From positions 124,001 through 188,000 of the forward strand of contig NZ_CP018346.1 in assembly GCF_001989455.1 (NCBI RefSeq): DNA of 64,000 nt, given 5' to 3'. Numbering within the stretch: the stretch's first letter is position 1; the number at the start of each line of letters is the position of its first letter. The translations under genes and the position numbers were made by a program. This DNA is from Prochlorococcus sp. RS04. GTDB lineage: Bacteria; Cyanobacteriota; Cyanobacteriia; PCC-6307; Cyanobiaceae. The notes beneath the pieces are model-generated. The model did no database searches, had not been told where the DNA came from, and saw nothing but the letters and a program-made list of their open reading frames with translations. Positions 48,036 to 58,233 of the stretch are shown piece after piece.

Positions 48036-48587
48036 TTAATTAAGGTTTGGTAAATTATCTTTAAACGGAATTAAAATACCTTTTTTTTTAAATTTGAGCC
48101 AACCTTTTTTTTCTAGTATTTTTAAATTTCTCGTTACGGTTACTCTTGTTGAAGAAATAGAATTACCGATAATTTTATGGGTAAAATTAAATTCTTTTAA
48201 ATTTAGATAAATATGTTTATCTTTTTTTAAGCCAATTATTGAGGATAAGTATAAAAGAAATTCTTTTAGTTTTTCTTCTGATTTTTTTATATCCCTTATT
48301 AATAAAAGTTTTTCCAATTGATCAATTCTTTTTAGACTTTTTGTTAATAAGTCTGTAGATGAAAAAAATAGCCCTCTTTTAATTGTTTTAATTTCGCAAT
48401 TTGTCAACGCAATTAATTTAATATTTTCGTAGTTACATAATGTCAAATTTATTACATCATTTTCATTTATTATCCCAACAATATTTTTCTTATTCTTAAT
48501 TTTTGATTCCATTATTAATATTCCTGATTTGACTTCTAGGATTGTATTGTTGTTAAAGTCTATATTTTGCTTTTCAGGAATTATCAT
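48036..48587 (-). CDS. Crp/Fnr-type transcription regulator
   Basis: A 183-residue protein: an N-terminal cupin-like remnant of about 80 residues that lacks a recognisable cyclic-nucleotide pocket, a central coiled helix, and a C-terminal winged helix with the recognition segment ISSTRVTVTRNLKILEKKGW. It is shorter than usual Crp proteins. Its position next to the phosphorus genes recalls PtrA, the Crp-type regulator of Prochlorococcus phosphate clusters, but identity with PtrA is not established here. Confidence 0.7.
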   Translation of the reverse strand: MIIPEKQNIDFNNNTILEVKSGILIMESKIKNKKNIVGIINENDVINLTLCNYENIKLIALTNCEIKTIKRGLFFSSTDLLTKSLKRIDQLEKLLLIRDIKKSEEKLKEFLLYLSSIIGLKKDKHIYLNLKEFNFTHKIIGNSISSTRVTVTRNLKILEKKGWLKFKKKGILIPFKDNLPNLN

Positions 48588-48625
48588 GTTTATTTCTTAA
48601 AGTGCTTTCACCCTAAATTTATAAA

Positions 48626-48655
48626 GTTAAAAATAAATTAAAAATTATTTAATTC
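48626..48655 (+). promoter_or_regulatory. possible triple PHO-like array upstream of phnD
   Basis: Three NTTAA half-sites exactly 11 bp apart: GTTAAAAA (48626), ATTAAAAA (48637) and TTTAATTC (48648). They lie between the Crp-type regulator and phnD. In a sequence this AT-rich a single TTAA means little; the repeated phase is the signal. Confidence 0.4.
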
Positions 48656-48780
48656 CCTGGTCAAATCTGATTAAAAATTGACTAACTCAAAATAAAAAAA
48701 TTAATCAGAATTTAAACTCTTTTTGGGAAAAAGTTAATCTCTTTAGAGCAAGTTAAACATGGAGAATAAATTCAACACTA

Positions 48781-49779
48781 ATGAGAAATTTTTTAAAGAT
48801 AGTCTTAGGGCTATCAATAATCAGTGCAAGTATTTCAAGTTGTGGGAACAAATCAAATGATTTAATTGGAGATTTAGATTTATCTGATTGCAATCCAAAT
48901 AATACTGTTGACAGCAAATATTGTGATCGAGATGGAGATTTTCTCGCAGACCTACCCCTTTCCGAAGATGAATGGATAGATCCTGAAACCATTGTGTTCT
49001 CATATACACCTGTTGAAGACCCCTCCGTTTATGCAAAAGTTTGGGAAGATTTTGTAATACATATGTCTAAGGTGACTGGTAAAAAAGTCACTTTCTTACC
49101 AGTTCAATCTTATGCTGCTCAAGTTGAGGCAATGAGATCTGGACGTCTTCATGTAGCAGGAATTAATACTGGAAGCAATACAGTGGCAGCAGCATGTGCA
49201 GGAGCAGTTCCATTTGGAATGATGGCTAAAAAAGATTTATCTTACGGTTATGAAATGGAAATTATTGTTCCTTCTGATAGTCCAATTAATTCTCCTGCAG
49301 ATTTAAAAGGTAAAAAAGTTACATTTACATCTAAGACATCTAATTCAGGATTTAAAGCACCATCGGCCATCCTTAAAGGAGAATTTGGTCTTGAGGCAAA
49401 TAAAGATTTCACCCCAGTCTTTTCTGGCAAGCATCAAAATTCAATAATGGGTGTTGCAAACAAAGATTATGAAGTAGCACCAATTGCTAACTCAGTTCTT
49501 ACAAGAATGGATGCAAGAGGTGTTGTTGATTCTTCTAAAATAAGAACTATTTATAAATCCCAAACCTTCCCAACGACAGGTTATGCTCATGCTCATAATC
49601 TACATCCAGCTGTAGTTGCAAAAGTAAAGCAAGCTTTTTACACCTATAACTGGGATAATTCAACATTAGATAAAGAATTTAAAAAGGCTGATAGATTCAT
49701 TTCAATAAGTCACAAGCACGATTGGGACGTTATTAGAAAAATAGATAAGGCTAATGGTGTTGTTTATGATTGCAAATAA
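48781..49779 (+). CDS. phnD: phosphonate/phosphite ABC transporter substrate-binding lipoprotein PhnD
   Basis: A 332-residue binding protein with a lipoprotein signal ending SISSC (Cys 21). The PhnD-like core begins FSYTPVEDPSVYAKVWEDF, and includes PVQSYAAQVEAMRSGRL and the ligand loop FTSKTSNSGFKAP. It is the first gene of phnD-phnC-phnE-phnE, one of two related importers in this window. The exact ligand (phosphonates or phosphite) is not set by sequence alone. Confidence 0.9.
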   Translation: MRNFLKIVLGLSIISASISSCGNKSNDLIGDLDLSDCNPNNTVDSKYCDRDGDFLADLPLSEDEWIDPETIVFSYTPVEDPSVYAKVWEDFVIHMSKVTGKKVTFLPVQSYAAQVEAMRSGRLHVAGINTGSNTVAAACAGAVPFGMMAKKDLSYGYEMEIIVPSDSPINSPADLKGKKVTFTSKTSNSGFKAPSAILKGEFGLEANKDFTPVFSGKHQNSIMGVANKDYEVAPIANSVLTRMDARGVVDSSKIRTIYKSQTFPTTGYAHAHNLHPAVVAKVKQAFYTYNWDNSTLDKEFKKADRFISISHKHDWDVIRKIDKANGVVYDCK

Positions 49780-49810
49780 AAATTTTTAATCATAAATAAA
49801 ATCAGACTTA

Positions 49811-50578
49811 ATGCTTAAAACAATAAACCTCAAAAAGGTTTATCCAAATGGAGAAGAGGCTCTTAAAGGAATAAACCTAGAAATTCCTAATGGGCAAGTA
49901 GTTGCTCTTATCGGTCCTTCAGGTGCTGGTAAAAGTACTTTTATTAGAACAATAAATAGATTAGTTGAGCCCACTTCAGGGAAAGTTTATTTCGCTAATG
50001 AAAAAAATGACATTACTTCTTTAAATAAATCTAAATTAAGAAAAATAAGAAGACAAATTGGAATGATTTTCCAGGAATTTGCTTTGGTAGAAAGATTAAG
50101 TGTAATGGAAAATGTCCTTTCCGGCAGATTAGGTTACGTAGGATTTTGGAATAGTTTTTTCAGGAAATTTCCTCAAAAAGATATTGAAGAAGCATTCCGT
50201 CTGCTTCAAAGAATTGGACTAGAGCATATGCTTGATAAAAGAGCCGATGAATTGTCAGGAGGGCAGAGGCAAAGAGTAGGAATTGCTAGAGCTTTGATAC
50301 AAAATCCAATGTTACTTTTAGTAGATGAACCTACAGCTAGTTTAGATCCCAAAAATTCCAGGCAAATTATGCGATTAATATGCGAGTTATGTAAGGAAAG
50401 AAATCTTGCTGCGATTATAAATATTCATGATGTTTTTCTTGCTAAGAATTTTGCAGAAAGAATAATAGGTTTAAAAGCTGGAGAAATTGTTTACGATGGC
50501 AAGCCAAGTGGCTTATCAGAGACAATACTTACAAAAATATATGGAGAAGAAGACTGGTCTAAAACTGTAGCAAATTAG
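49811..50578 (+). CDS. phnC: phosphonate ABC transporter ATP-binding protein PhnC
   Basis: A 255-residue ATPase: Walker [10 protein letters not shown] near residue 37, the Q-loop [11 protein letters not shown], the PhnC-specific [12 protein letters not shown], signature LSGGQRQR and Walker B LLLVDEP. It is encoded between PhnD and two permeases and should energise import of reduced phosphorus compounds. Confidence 0.95.
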   Translation: MLKTINLKKVYPNGEEALKGINLEIPNGQVVALIGPSGAGKSTFIRTINRLVEPTSGKVYFANEKNDITSLNKSKLRKIRRQIGMIFQEFALVERLSVMENVLSGRLGYVGFWNSFFRKFPQKDIEEAFRLLQRIGLEHMLDKRADELSGGQRQRVGIARALIQNPMLLLVDEPTASLDPKNSRQIMRLICELCKERNLAAIINIHDVFLAKNFAERIIGLKAGEIVYDGKPSGLSETILTKIYGEEDWSKTVAN

Positions 50579-50589
50579 GAATATATTAA

Positions 50590-51387
50590 ATGAATGATAA
50601 GAAAGTAATTTGGAAAAGAAAACCGTTAATAAAAAATAGGTTATTAAGAATTGGATTAATTTTGCTAATTAGTACTTACTTATTATCTGTTTTCCTAACT
50701 ACCGAAATTGATTGGCAAAGAATTCTTGAAGGGATCCCAAGGGGTAAAAATTTTATATTTGCTTTTTTCCCTCCAGATTTTATAACTAGATCTGATGAGA
50801 TTTTGGCAGGTATTTTTGAAAGTCTATGGATGACTATTGTTGCAACTATTGTGGGGATACTTATTTCTATACCTGTATCCTTAGGGGCGGCTAAAAACAT
50901 AGCTCCTAAATTTGTTTATTTCTTATCAAGAGGAGTTATCACATTGTCGAGGAGTTTTCAGGAAGTTATCCTAGCAATATTTTTTGTTAAGTTAATGGGT
51001 TTTGGACCTTTTGCTGGGATGGTAACTTTGAGTTTATCGACAATAGGGTTTTTCGCTAAATTATTATCTGAAGATATTGAAGACATAAATAAATCCCAAG
51101 CTGAAGCAATCAAATCTACCGGCAGCAGTTGGTTTCAATGGGTTAATTATGGTGTCCAGCCTCAAGTTATGCCAAGATTTATTGGATTATCTTTATACAG
51201 ATTGGATATTAATTTTAGAGAGTCTGCGGTAATTGGAATTGTTGGGGGAGGAGGTATTGGTTCTACCTTAAATACAGCTTTTGATAGATATGAATTTGAG
51301 ACTGCAGCGGCTGTTCTTATCGTAATTATTTCTATCGTGATGATTGTTGAATATACATCTAGTCATCTCAGGAAATTAATAAAGTAA
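50590..51387 (+). CDS. phnE: phosphonate ABC transporter permease PhnE (first copy)
   Basis: A 265-residue permease with one N-terminal span, then five more, and the EAA loop EAIKSTGSSWFQWVNYGVQPQ. The C-terminal FRESAVIGIVGGGGIG is typical of PhnE. It overlaps the second permease by one base; the two probably form a heterodimer. Confidence 0.93.
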   Translation: MNDKKVIWKRKPLIKNRLLRIGLILLISTYLLSVFLTTEIDWQRILEGIPRGKNFIFAFFPPDFITRSDEILAGIFESLWMTIVATIVGILISIPVSLGAAKNIAPKFVYFLSRGVITLSRSFQEVILAIFFVKLMGFGPFAGMVTLSLSTIGFFAKLLSEDIEDINKSQAEAIKSTGSSWFQWVNYGVQPQVMPRFIGLSLYRLDINFRESAVIGIVGGGGIGSTLNTAFDRYEFETAAAVLIVIISIVMIVEYTSSHLRKLIK

Positions 51388-52202
51388 TGCCAATAATAAA
51401 ACAAAAGGATTACAAAACCTGGAAAAAATTTGATCGAAAAAGAGATTTACAAAACTGGCTTTGTTGGTTCTTAGGTACTTTAATTTTTAGCTTTTGTTTC
51501 GGTCTGATTAGTAGTAAAACAATCTGGTTTTATGTATTTGATTCACATAATGAGGCTTTAGATCTTTTAGGTAGGATGTTTCCTCCAGAAACTAATTATT
51601 TCTTAAATTTAATAAAACCTATTTGGGATACTTTAAATATCGCGACTATTGGTACAACGATTGGAACTTTAATTGCAATACCATTAGCTTTTTTATCTGC
51701 AAACAATACTACCCCAAGTAAAAAGTTTTTAAGACCTTTAGCCTTATTTTGCATAGTTTCAAGCAGATCAATTAATTCAGTAATCTGGGCATTACTTCTT
51801 GTTGCAGTTGTCGGTCCCGGAGTCTTGGCTGGCATAATTGCTATCGGATTAAGATCGATTGGATTTTGTGGAAAATTACTTTATGAAGCTATAGAGGAAA
51901 TTGATGAAAACCAAATTGAAGCTATTGAGGCAACAGGGGCAAATAAAGCACAAATTATGACCTTTGGCATAGTGCCTCAAATTCTCCCAGCATTTACGAG
52001 TATTTCTATTTATAGGTGGGATATAAATATTAGAGAAGCAACTGTTGTTGGCTTAGTTGGAGCAGGAGGTATAGGGATAGAATTAGATGCTCAAATAGGA
52101 GACTTAGCTTGGGCTAAGGTATCAGTTATTTTATTAGCAATAGTAGTAGCGGTTGTTTTTAGTGAATGGATTACAGCAAAAATAAGGAGATTTATTCTAT
52201 AG
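51387..52202 (+). CDS. phnE: phosphonate ABC transporter permease PhnE (second copy)
   Basis: A 271-residue PhnE paralogue with the loop EAIEATGANKAQIMTFGIVPQ and IREATVVGLVGAGGIG. It starts at the last base of the first phnE, a coupled pair, and ends the first importer operon. Confidence 0.93.
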   Translation: MPIIKQKDYKTWKKFDRKRDLQNWLCWFLGTLIFSFCFGLISSKTIWFYVFDSHNEALDLLGRMFPPETNYFLNLIKPIWDTLNIATIGTTIGTLIAIPLAFLSANNTTPSKKFLRPLALFCIVSSRSINSVIWALLLVAVVGPGVLAGIIAIGLRSIGFCGKLLYEAIEEIDENQIEAIEATGANKAQIMTFGIVPQILPAFTSISIYRWDINIREATVVGLVGAGGIGIELDAQIGDLAWAKVSVILLAIVVAVVFSEWITAKIRRFIL

Positions 52203-52227
52203 AATAGATTCAATACTATTTTGTTTA

Positions 52228-52365
52228 ATGGAGCTAAATACTTTCTTACTTATCTTATTAGTCATAGCAAATTTTACAAATTTATATCTGACTCATTTCA
52301 AAAAAAGAAAAAGTAATAGTTTTTACAATTTAAATCAACCTTTATTTCGCTTAACCTTTTATTAA
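52228..52365 (+). CDS. possible small membrane protein, 45 aa
   Basis: A short frame MELNTFLLILLVIANFTNL... with one membrane span followed by a basic segment (HFKKRKS). It lies between the two transporter operons, and its 3' end overlaps a PHO box, so the C-terminus may be under regulatory rather than coding constraint. Confidence 0.35.
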   Translation: MELNTFLLILLVIANFTNLYLTHFKKRKSNSFYNLNQPLFRLTFY

Positions 52366-52379
52366 TTTAAAGTTAAAAA
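52350..52379 (+). promoter_or_regulatory. PHO box upstream of ptxA
   Basis: CTTAACCT-TTT-ATTAATTT-AAA-GTTAAAAA: the first unit equals the PHO-box consensus and all three share an 11-bp period. A GATAAT hexamer follows at 52383-52388, and the ptxA GTG start is at 52427. Confidence 0.6.
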
Positions 52380-52426
52380 AAAGATAATCAAATCAGTATT
52401 AAATAGATTTAATTGATTAAATCTTA

Positions 52427-53212
52427 GTGAATAATAAGCTCTCCTTAAAAAATATTAATGTCAAATATGGAGAGAGCCTAGCTTTAAAATCCATAAACTT
52501 AGATATTTATAAAGGTGAATTTGTAGTCCTTCTTGGGTCTTCTGGGGCAGGTAAATCAACTTTGCTAAGAACAATCAATCAATTGAATCCATTAACTTCA
52601 GGAGAGTTAGATTTTTTTGATTTAGGAAAAATAAGAAATAAAAAAGATCTTCAGAATTTAAGAAAAAAAACTGGGATGATATTTCAACAACATCAGTTGA
52701 TTGAGAGAAATACTGTTTTCCAAAATGTTTTAACTGGTCGACTTGGATTTCATTCACTATTTAGAAGCATTTTACCTCTTCCAAAATTTGATCAAGAACT
52801 TGCTCTCGATTGCATAGATAGAGTTAGCCTCTTAGACAAAGCGCTTGTAAAAGTAAAAGAATTAAGCGGAGGACAACAACAAAGAGTAGGAATTGCTAGA
52901 GCTTTAGCTCAAAATCCTTCGTTGATTTTGGCAGATGAACCAATAGCTAGTCTTGACCCAAAAACTTCCCATCAAGTTTTATCGATGCTGAAAGATATTT
53001 GTAAGAAAGATAATATATCCGCATTAACTAGTCTTCACCAAGTTGATTTTGCTAAAGAATATGGAGATAGAATTATTGGCTTAAGTCATGGGAAAATAGT
53101 TTTTAATGGTAAATCAGATCAACTTTCAGACGAGATTTTAAAAAATATTTATTCATCTTCACCAATAACAGAAGAAGCAAATTTTACCTCAAATGAAGTG
53201 GTAATGGTTTAA
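52427..53212 (+). CDS. ptxA: phosphite ABC transporter ATP-binding protein PtxA
   Basis: A 261-residue PhnC-like ATPase starting at GTG. Walker A GSSGAGKST is near residue 36, then NVLTGRLGFHS, signature LSGGQQQR and Walker B LILADEP. Its place before a binding protein, a single permease and a phosphite dehydrogenase identifies the ptxABCD operon. Without that context it would be called a second phnC. Confidence 0.92.
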   Translation: MNNKLSLKNINVKYGESLALKSINLDIYKGEFVVLLGSSGAGKSTLLRTINQLNPLTSGELDFFDLGKIRNKKDLQNLRKKTGMIFQQHQLIERNTVFQNVLTGRLGFHSLFRSILPLPKFDQELALDCIDRVSLLDKALVKVKELSGGQQQRVGIARALAQNPSLILADEPIASLDPKTSHQVLSMLKDICKKDNISALTSLHQVDFAKEYGDRIIGLSHGKIVFNGKSDQLSDEILKNIYSSSPITEEANFTSNEVVMV

Positions 53213-53226
53213 AACCACTTCATTAA

Positions 53227-54123
<897 letters not shown>

Positions 54124-54160
54124 AAAATCACTTTAAAAATGCAAATAAAAAAATTATTAA

Positions 54161-54958
54161 ATGGATAAATTTAAGAGAATTTTAGAGGTCGAAAGGAGGA
54201 CTTGGAAAAAACAATTTTTCAGGGTTCTCATAATTTTGATATTTGTATTTTCTTCTTTAGCAGTTGTAGGTCTTTTCGATTTTGAAAGGATAAGTACAGG
54301 TATTCCGGCAGTTTTAAAATTACTGCCGGAAATGTTTCCTCCTGATTTCTCAAGAGCTGGAACTTGGTTTAAACCTTTAATAGACTCTTTGGCAATGAGT
54401 ATCGCAGGAACTTCGATTTCTGTTTTTTTATCTTTACTTCTTTGTTTTTTTGCTGCAAGAAATACAACTATAAATCCAATTGTTTACAACTTAGCGACAC
54501 TAATTTTAAACGTCACAAGAGCTGTTCCTGAATTAATTTTAGGTATTATTCTAGTTGCAATGATTGGCTTTGGTGCTCTACCGGGGACATTGGCATTAGG
54601 TCTTCATTCTGTTGGAATGTTAGGTAAATTTTATTCTGAAGCTATTGAGCTTTGTGACAAGGAACCTATAGAAGCAGCTAGAGCTTCTGGCGCAAGTGAT
54701 CTACAAGTTATTGTGCATAGCATTCTTCCTCAAGTTTTTCCTGCTATGGCTGATGTAACTTTTTATAGATGGGAATACAACTTTAGAGCTTCAATGGTTG
54801 TGGGCGCTGTAGGGGCTGGTGGTATAGGTTTAGAGATCATAAGTGCTTTGAGGATAATGGATTATGCTCAAGTATCAGCTTTATTAATAGTAGTTTTAGT
54901 CGTAGTAACTGTATTAGATAGCATGAGTAACTATCTCAGGAAATCAGTATCTGAATAA
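54161..54958 (+). CDS. ptxC: phosphite ABC transporter permease PtxC
   Basis: A 265-residue PhnE-type permease with the loop EAARASGASDLQVIVHSILPQ and FRASMVVGAVGAGGIG. Unlike the first operon, only one permease is encoded, so a homodimer is expected. It lies 37 bp after ptxB and 10 bp before ptxD. Confidence 0.92.
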   Translation: MDKFKRILEVERRTWKKQFFRVLIILIFVFSSLAVVGLFDFERISTGIPAVLKLLPEMFPPDFSRAGTWFKPLIDSLAMSIAGTSISVFLSLLLCFFAARNTTINPIVYNLATLILNVTRAVPELILGIILVAMIGFGALPGTLALGLHSVGMLGKFYSEAIELCDKEPIEAARASGASDLQVIVHSILPQVFPAMADVTFYRWEYNFRASMVVGAVGAGGIGLEIISALRIMDYAQVSALLIVVLVVVTVLDSMSNYLRKSVSE

Positions 54959-54968
54959 TTCTCATTAA

Positions 54969-55925
54969 ATGAAGAAGGTTGTTATTTCCAATAAAGTTCA
55001 TACTGAAGTTATTGAGTTATTAGAAAAAAATTTTGAAGTAATTAGTAACCAAAATGATAAACCTCTAACTTATAAAAAATTAAAGTTCTTATGTAAAGAT
55101 GCACATGGTGTGATGGTATTCATGCCCGATAGGATTGATAAAAACTTTTTAGATAATTCAAAAAATTTAGAGATCATCTCTGGAGCACTAAGAGGATTTG
55201 ACAATATTGATTTGGAAGAGTGCATAAAAAGAAATATTAAATTTACAATGATCCCAGATTTACTTGCTTCGCCAACAGCAGAGTTAACGTTGGGACTTCT
55301 TATTGGTTTATCAAGAAATCTACTAATAGGTGATGAATATGTTAGATCTGAAAAGTTTAAAGGTTGGGAACCAAAATTCTTCTCAAATGGGATTGAAGGG
55401 AAAAATGTTTGTCTTCTGGGTATGGGTAAATTAGGGGTTGAAGTAGCTAGGAAGATTAAAGGTTTTAATGTAAAACTTTTTTATCATGATTTACAAAAAT
55501 TAGATTCAATAGATGAACAACAACTAAACACCAAATATCTGGAATTAAATGATCTTTTTGAGAAGGCTGATTATTTGGTTATTCTTTTACCTTTGAAAAA
55601 CGATACTTACCATTTTATTAACTTTGAAAATATTTTAAAAATAAAAAAAAATTGTTTAATTATTAATACTTCAAGAGGTTCTGTAGTAGATGAGAGTGCA
55701 ATTGCACAAGCAATTAATTCTGGGCACATAGGAGGATATGCTTCAGATGTCTTTGAATTTGAAGATTTATCGATAAAAGATCGACCAAAAAAAATTAATC
55801 AGGAATTATTAAATTTAAGAGATAAGACTTTTTTTACTCCTCATCTTGGCTCCGCAGTTGATGAAGTTAGACTTTTTATTGAATTAGAAGCTGCTCAAAA
55901 TATTATCAACTTTTTATATCATTAA
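54969..55925 (+). CDS. ptxD: phosphite dehydrogenase
   Basis: A 318-residue D-2-hydroxyacid dehydrogenase-type enzyme that oxidises phosphite to phosphate with NAD. The Rossmann motif LLGMGKLG is near residue 150; the catalytic Arg (TSRGSVVDE, near 236), Glu (DVFEFED, near 261) and His (TPHLGSAVDE, near 291) are all present. PtxD members share these with other family members, so the call leans on the ptxABC context. It overlaps the convergent acetyltransferase gene by 20 bp. Confidence 0.93.
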   Translation: MKKVVISNKVHTEVIELLEKNFEVISNQNDKPLTYKKLKFLCKDAHGVMVFMPDRIDKNFLDNSKNLEIISGALRGFDNIDLEECIKRNIKFTMIPDLLASPTAELTLGLLIGLSRNLLIGDEYVRSEKFKGWEPKFFSNGIEGKNVCLLGMGKLGVEVARKIKGFNVKLFYHDLQKLDSIDEQQLNTKYLELNDLFEKADYLVILLPLKNDTYHFINFENILKIKKNCLIINTSRGSVVDESAIAQAINSGHIGGYASDVFEFEDLSIKDRPKKINQELLNLRDKTFFTPHLGSAVDEVRLFIELEAAQNIINFLYH

Positions 55926-56331
55926 TAGTTTTATACATTTTTATATAAGAGATATTTTCTTTTTTGAAATAATCACCTTCAGATAAAAAACCGAATTTTT
56001 CATAAAACATTTGGGCTTTTTTTCTAGAAAATAAATAAATATAATTTATGTTTTTTAATTCTAAGAAAGAAATTGAATGACAAATTAATTTAGACCCAAA
56101 TCCTTTTTTTTGATAAGCAGGTTTTGTGGCCATTTTTCTTATTCTTGCTTTATTTTCTCTCATGAAAAGTGAAATTATTGATATTAATTCCTCTTGTTTA
56201 TATAAACCAAAATGTGTCCCATTTTTATCATCTTCAAGAAGACAAAATTCTCTTTTTTTATCTGGCCAAATAGCTTCATGCCTTATATCAATAGTTTGAT
56301 TAGAATATATTTTTCTAATTGAAATTGGCAT
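55906..56331 (-). CDS. GNAT-family acetyltransferase
   Basis: A 141-residue N-acetyltransferase with the acetyl-CoA motif RKMATKPAYQKKGFGSKLI near residue 70 and the C-terminal AQMFYEKFGFLSEG. It is on the opposite strand between ptxD and phnY. The substrate is unknown; in other phosphorus clusters GNATs acetylate aminophosphonates, a tempting but unproven role here. Confidence 0.8.
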   Translation of the reverse strand: MPISIRKIYSNQTIDIRHEAIWPDKKREFCLLEDDKNGTHFGLYKQEELISIISLFMRENKARIRKMATKPAYQKKGFGSKLICHSISFLELKNINYIYLFSRKKAQMFYEKFGFLSEGDYFKKENISYIKMYKTINDIKS

Positions 56332-56349
56332 TCTTAATTATCTTTTCTT

Positions 56350-56368
56350 CTTAAATTTACCTTAATCA
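56350..56368 (+). promoter_or_regulatory. possible PHO box upstream of phnY
   Basis: CTTAAATT-TAC-CTTAATCA, an 11-bp tandem pair 35 bp before the phnY GTG start. A TTTAAT hexamer follows at 56375-56380. Confidence 0.5.
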
Positions 56369-56403
56369 TAAATGTTTAATATCTTGTTAAGACTTGTATT
56401 GAG

Positions 56404-57141
56404 GTGGAATCAGTTTTGAACAATATAAAATTAAAATTCGATAATGACGGATTTATAGTTAATGAGAACCTAATAAATCAAAGTGATTTAGAGGCAATTG
56501 AAAAATGGATTAGTGAACTTAACGACTCTAAAGAGGTTAACCATCATTATGAAAAAACAGTTAATGGTAAAGTGCTTTCAAGAACAGAAAACTTTGTAAG
56601 CTCGCATACATCTTTTAGGGAATTTCTTTTAAGTTCATCAATAAAAGATTATTTAACTATGCTATTTGATGATGAACCAATATTATTCAAGGAAAAAATA
56701 AATTATAAATACCCAGGGGGAGCTGGATATGCACCTCATCAAGATGCTCCTGCTTATCCTTTTGGGAAAAAACACATAACAATGCTATTAGCTATAGATG
56801 ACTCTGATATAAATAATGGATGTTTGGAATTTGCAAGAGGTAGAAATAATGAGGGCATAATAAATATTGATGAAAAGGGGTGTATAGATTCACTAACCGC
56901 AGAAAAATTTGTTTGGGAGAAGATACCTCTTAAAAAAGGAGGCGCAGTATTTTTTGATTCTTTTGTTCCTCACAGAAGTTCAACAAATAAATCTAGTCGT
57001 CCAAGAAGAGCGCTATATGTTACTTATAATGCTAAAACTGAAGGCGATTTAAGAAAAGATTATTATGACTTTAAAAAGAACTCTCTTAAAGATGGATATG
57101 TAAGTTTAATAGGTCACTTTGAAGGAGAAGCAATTAAATGA
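56404..57141 (+). CDS. phnY: phosphonate dioxygenase PhnY
   Basis: A 245-residue Fe(II)/2-oxoglutarate dioxygenase of the PhyH type. The metal triad is HQD (PHQDAPAY near residue 110) and the distal His in VPHRSS near 189, with Arg in RPRRALYVTY for 2-oxoglutarate. In Prochlorococcus MIT9301 the PhnY/PhnZ pair is known to oxidise methylphosphonate; PhnY makes hydroxymethylphosphonate. It starts at GTG and overlaps phnZ by 4 bp. Confidence 0.92.
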   Translation: MESVLNNIKLKFDNDGFIVNENLINQSDLEAIEKWISELNDSKEVNHHYEKTVNGKVLSRTENFVSSHTSFREFLLSSSIKDYLTMLFDDEPILFKEKINYKYPGGAGYAPHQDAPAYPFGKKHITMLLAIDDSDINNGCLEFARGRNNEGIINIDEKGCIDSLTAEKFVWEKIPLKKGGAVFFDSFVPHRSSTNKSSRPRRALYVTYNAKTEGDLRKDYYDFKKNSLKDGYVSLIGHFEGEAIK

Positions 57142-57743
57142 AATACAAAACTATTAAAAACTTCAAAAACAAATTACAAAATTCTGATAACAATGAATTT
57201 GTAGATTTATTATTTGACTTTATTAAGGAGGAAGGAAAAACTAATTATGATGAATCAGTCACTCAATTACAACATAGTCTCCAAACAGCTTCACTCGCTC
57301 GCATTGAAGATGGCAGAAGGCATATAGTAATTGCTTCTTTGTTACACGATATAGGTCATCTTCTAATCGATGAAAATGACTCAAAAAATGATTTCTTAAA
57401 AAAAGATCTTAACCATGAAAATATTGCTTCAAATTTTTTAAAAGATTTTTTCTCTGAAGAAATTACAGAAAGTATTCGCTTACACGTTGTAGCAAAAAGA
57501 TATTTATGCTCAATCGATAATTCTTATTATGAAAGTTTATCTAAAGCATCTAAAAATAGTTTTCAGGTGCAAGGTGGTGCTTTAAATAAAGAAGAGATTA
57601 ATGAACTAGAAAATAATAAATACTTCAAAGATGCAGTTCGATTAAGAAAATGGGATGATAGAGGAAAAGTTTCTCTAAAAGAAGTTGAAGAATTAGATAC
57701 TTATAAAGAAATGATTGTTGCCGAAAGATTAGCTATCTATTAA
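57138..57743 (+). CDS. phnZ: HD-domain phosphonate oxygenase PhnZ
   Basis: A 201-residue mixed-valence di-iron oxygenase of the HD fold. Metal ligands are visible in LQHSLQTA, the HD of LLHDIGHLL near residue 70, NHENIAS and LHVVAKRYL. It cleaves the C-P bond of hydroxyphosphonates to give phosphate and, from hydroxymethylphosphonate, formate. Its start lies inside the phnY stop, so the two enzymes are made together. Confidence 0.92.
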   Translation: MKYKTIKNFKNKLQNSDNNEFVDLLFDFIKEEGKTNYDESVTQLQHSLQTASLARIEDGRRHIVIASLLHDIGHLLIDENDSKNDFLKKDLNHENIASNFLKDFFSEEITESIRLHVVAKRYLCSIDNSYYESLSKASKNSFQVQGGALNKEEINELENNKYFKDAVRLRKWDDRGKVSLKEVEELDTYKEMIVAERLAIY

Positions 57744-58134
57744 AAATATATTCATAGCTTATATTTATAGATTCTTTAAGAGAATTGCTTATGAATGATG
57801 ATTCAATTTTTTCTTTTATAAAGTTCTTTATTTTTAATTTCTTAATAAGTGGAAGGCATATTTTACAATGCAAGGTTGAAATTTTATTATTTTGAACATC
57901 ACTTTTAGAGATAATATCAACATAAAAACTTTTTGATTCAATATTATTCTTTTCTAGAATTATTCCAAGAGTTGTTGAAATACAAGAAGCTAAAGATGCA
58001 GACAATAGATTTGAGGGTTTAGTCTGTTCGCAAGAATCATGTAAATTTCTATTCGAATTTGTTTTTATTTTTAAATGATTTTCAAGGATAATTTCACTCT
58101 CAAATTCACCTACATATTTCGCCTTAATTGACAT
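57733..58134 (-). CDS. OsmC-family protein
   Basis: A 133-residue OsmC/Ohr-type protein. The peroxidatic-type cysteines are in SCEQTKPSNLL (near residue 34) and LASCISTTLG (near 50). Members reduce organic hydroperoxides or are of unknown function. It overlaps the phnZ 3' end by 11 bp and is divergent from acr3. Confidence 0.8.
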   Translation of the reverse strand: MSIKAKYVGEFESEIILENHLKIKTNSNRNLHDSCEQTKPSNLLSASLASCISTTLGIILEKNNIESKSFYVDIISKSDVQNNKISTLHCKICLPLIKKLKIKNFIKEKIESSFISNSLKESINISYEYIFNR

Positions 58135-58233
58135 ATAAAAATAGTTATTATTAAGAGCTTATTATGGATAAATTAACTTAAGATTAAGGCCAAAAAATTT
58201 TGCTAAATTTAATAATTGATTAAAAAATTTTAA

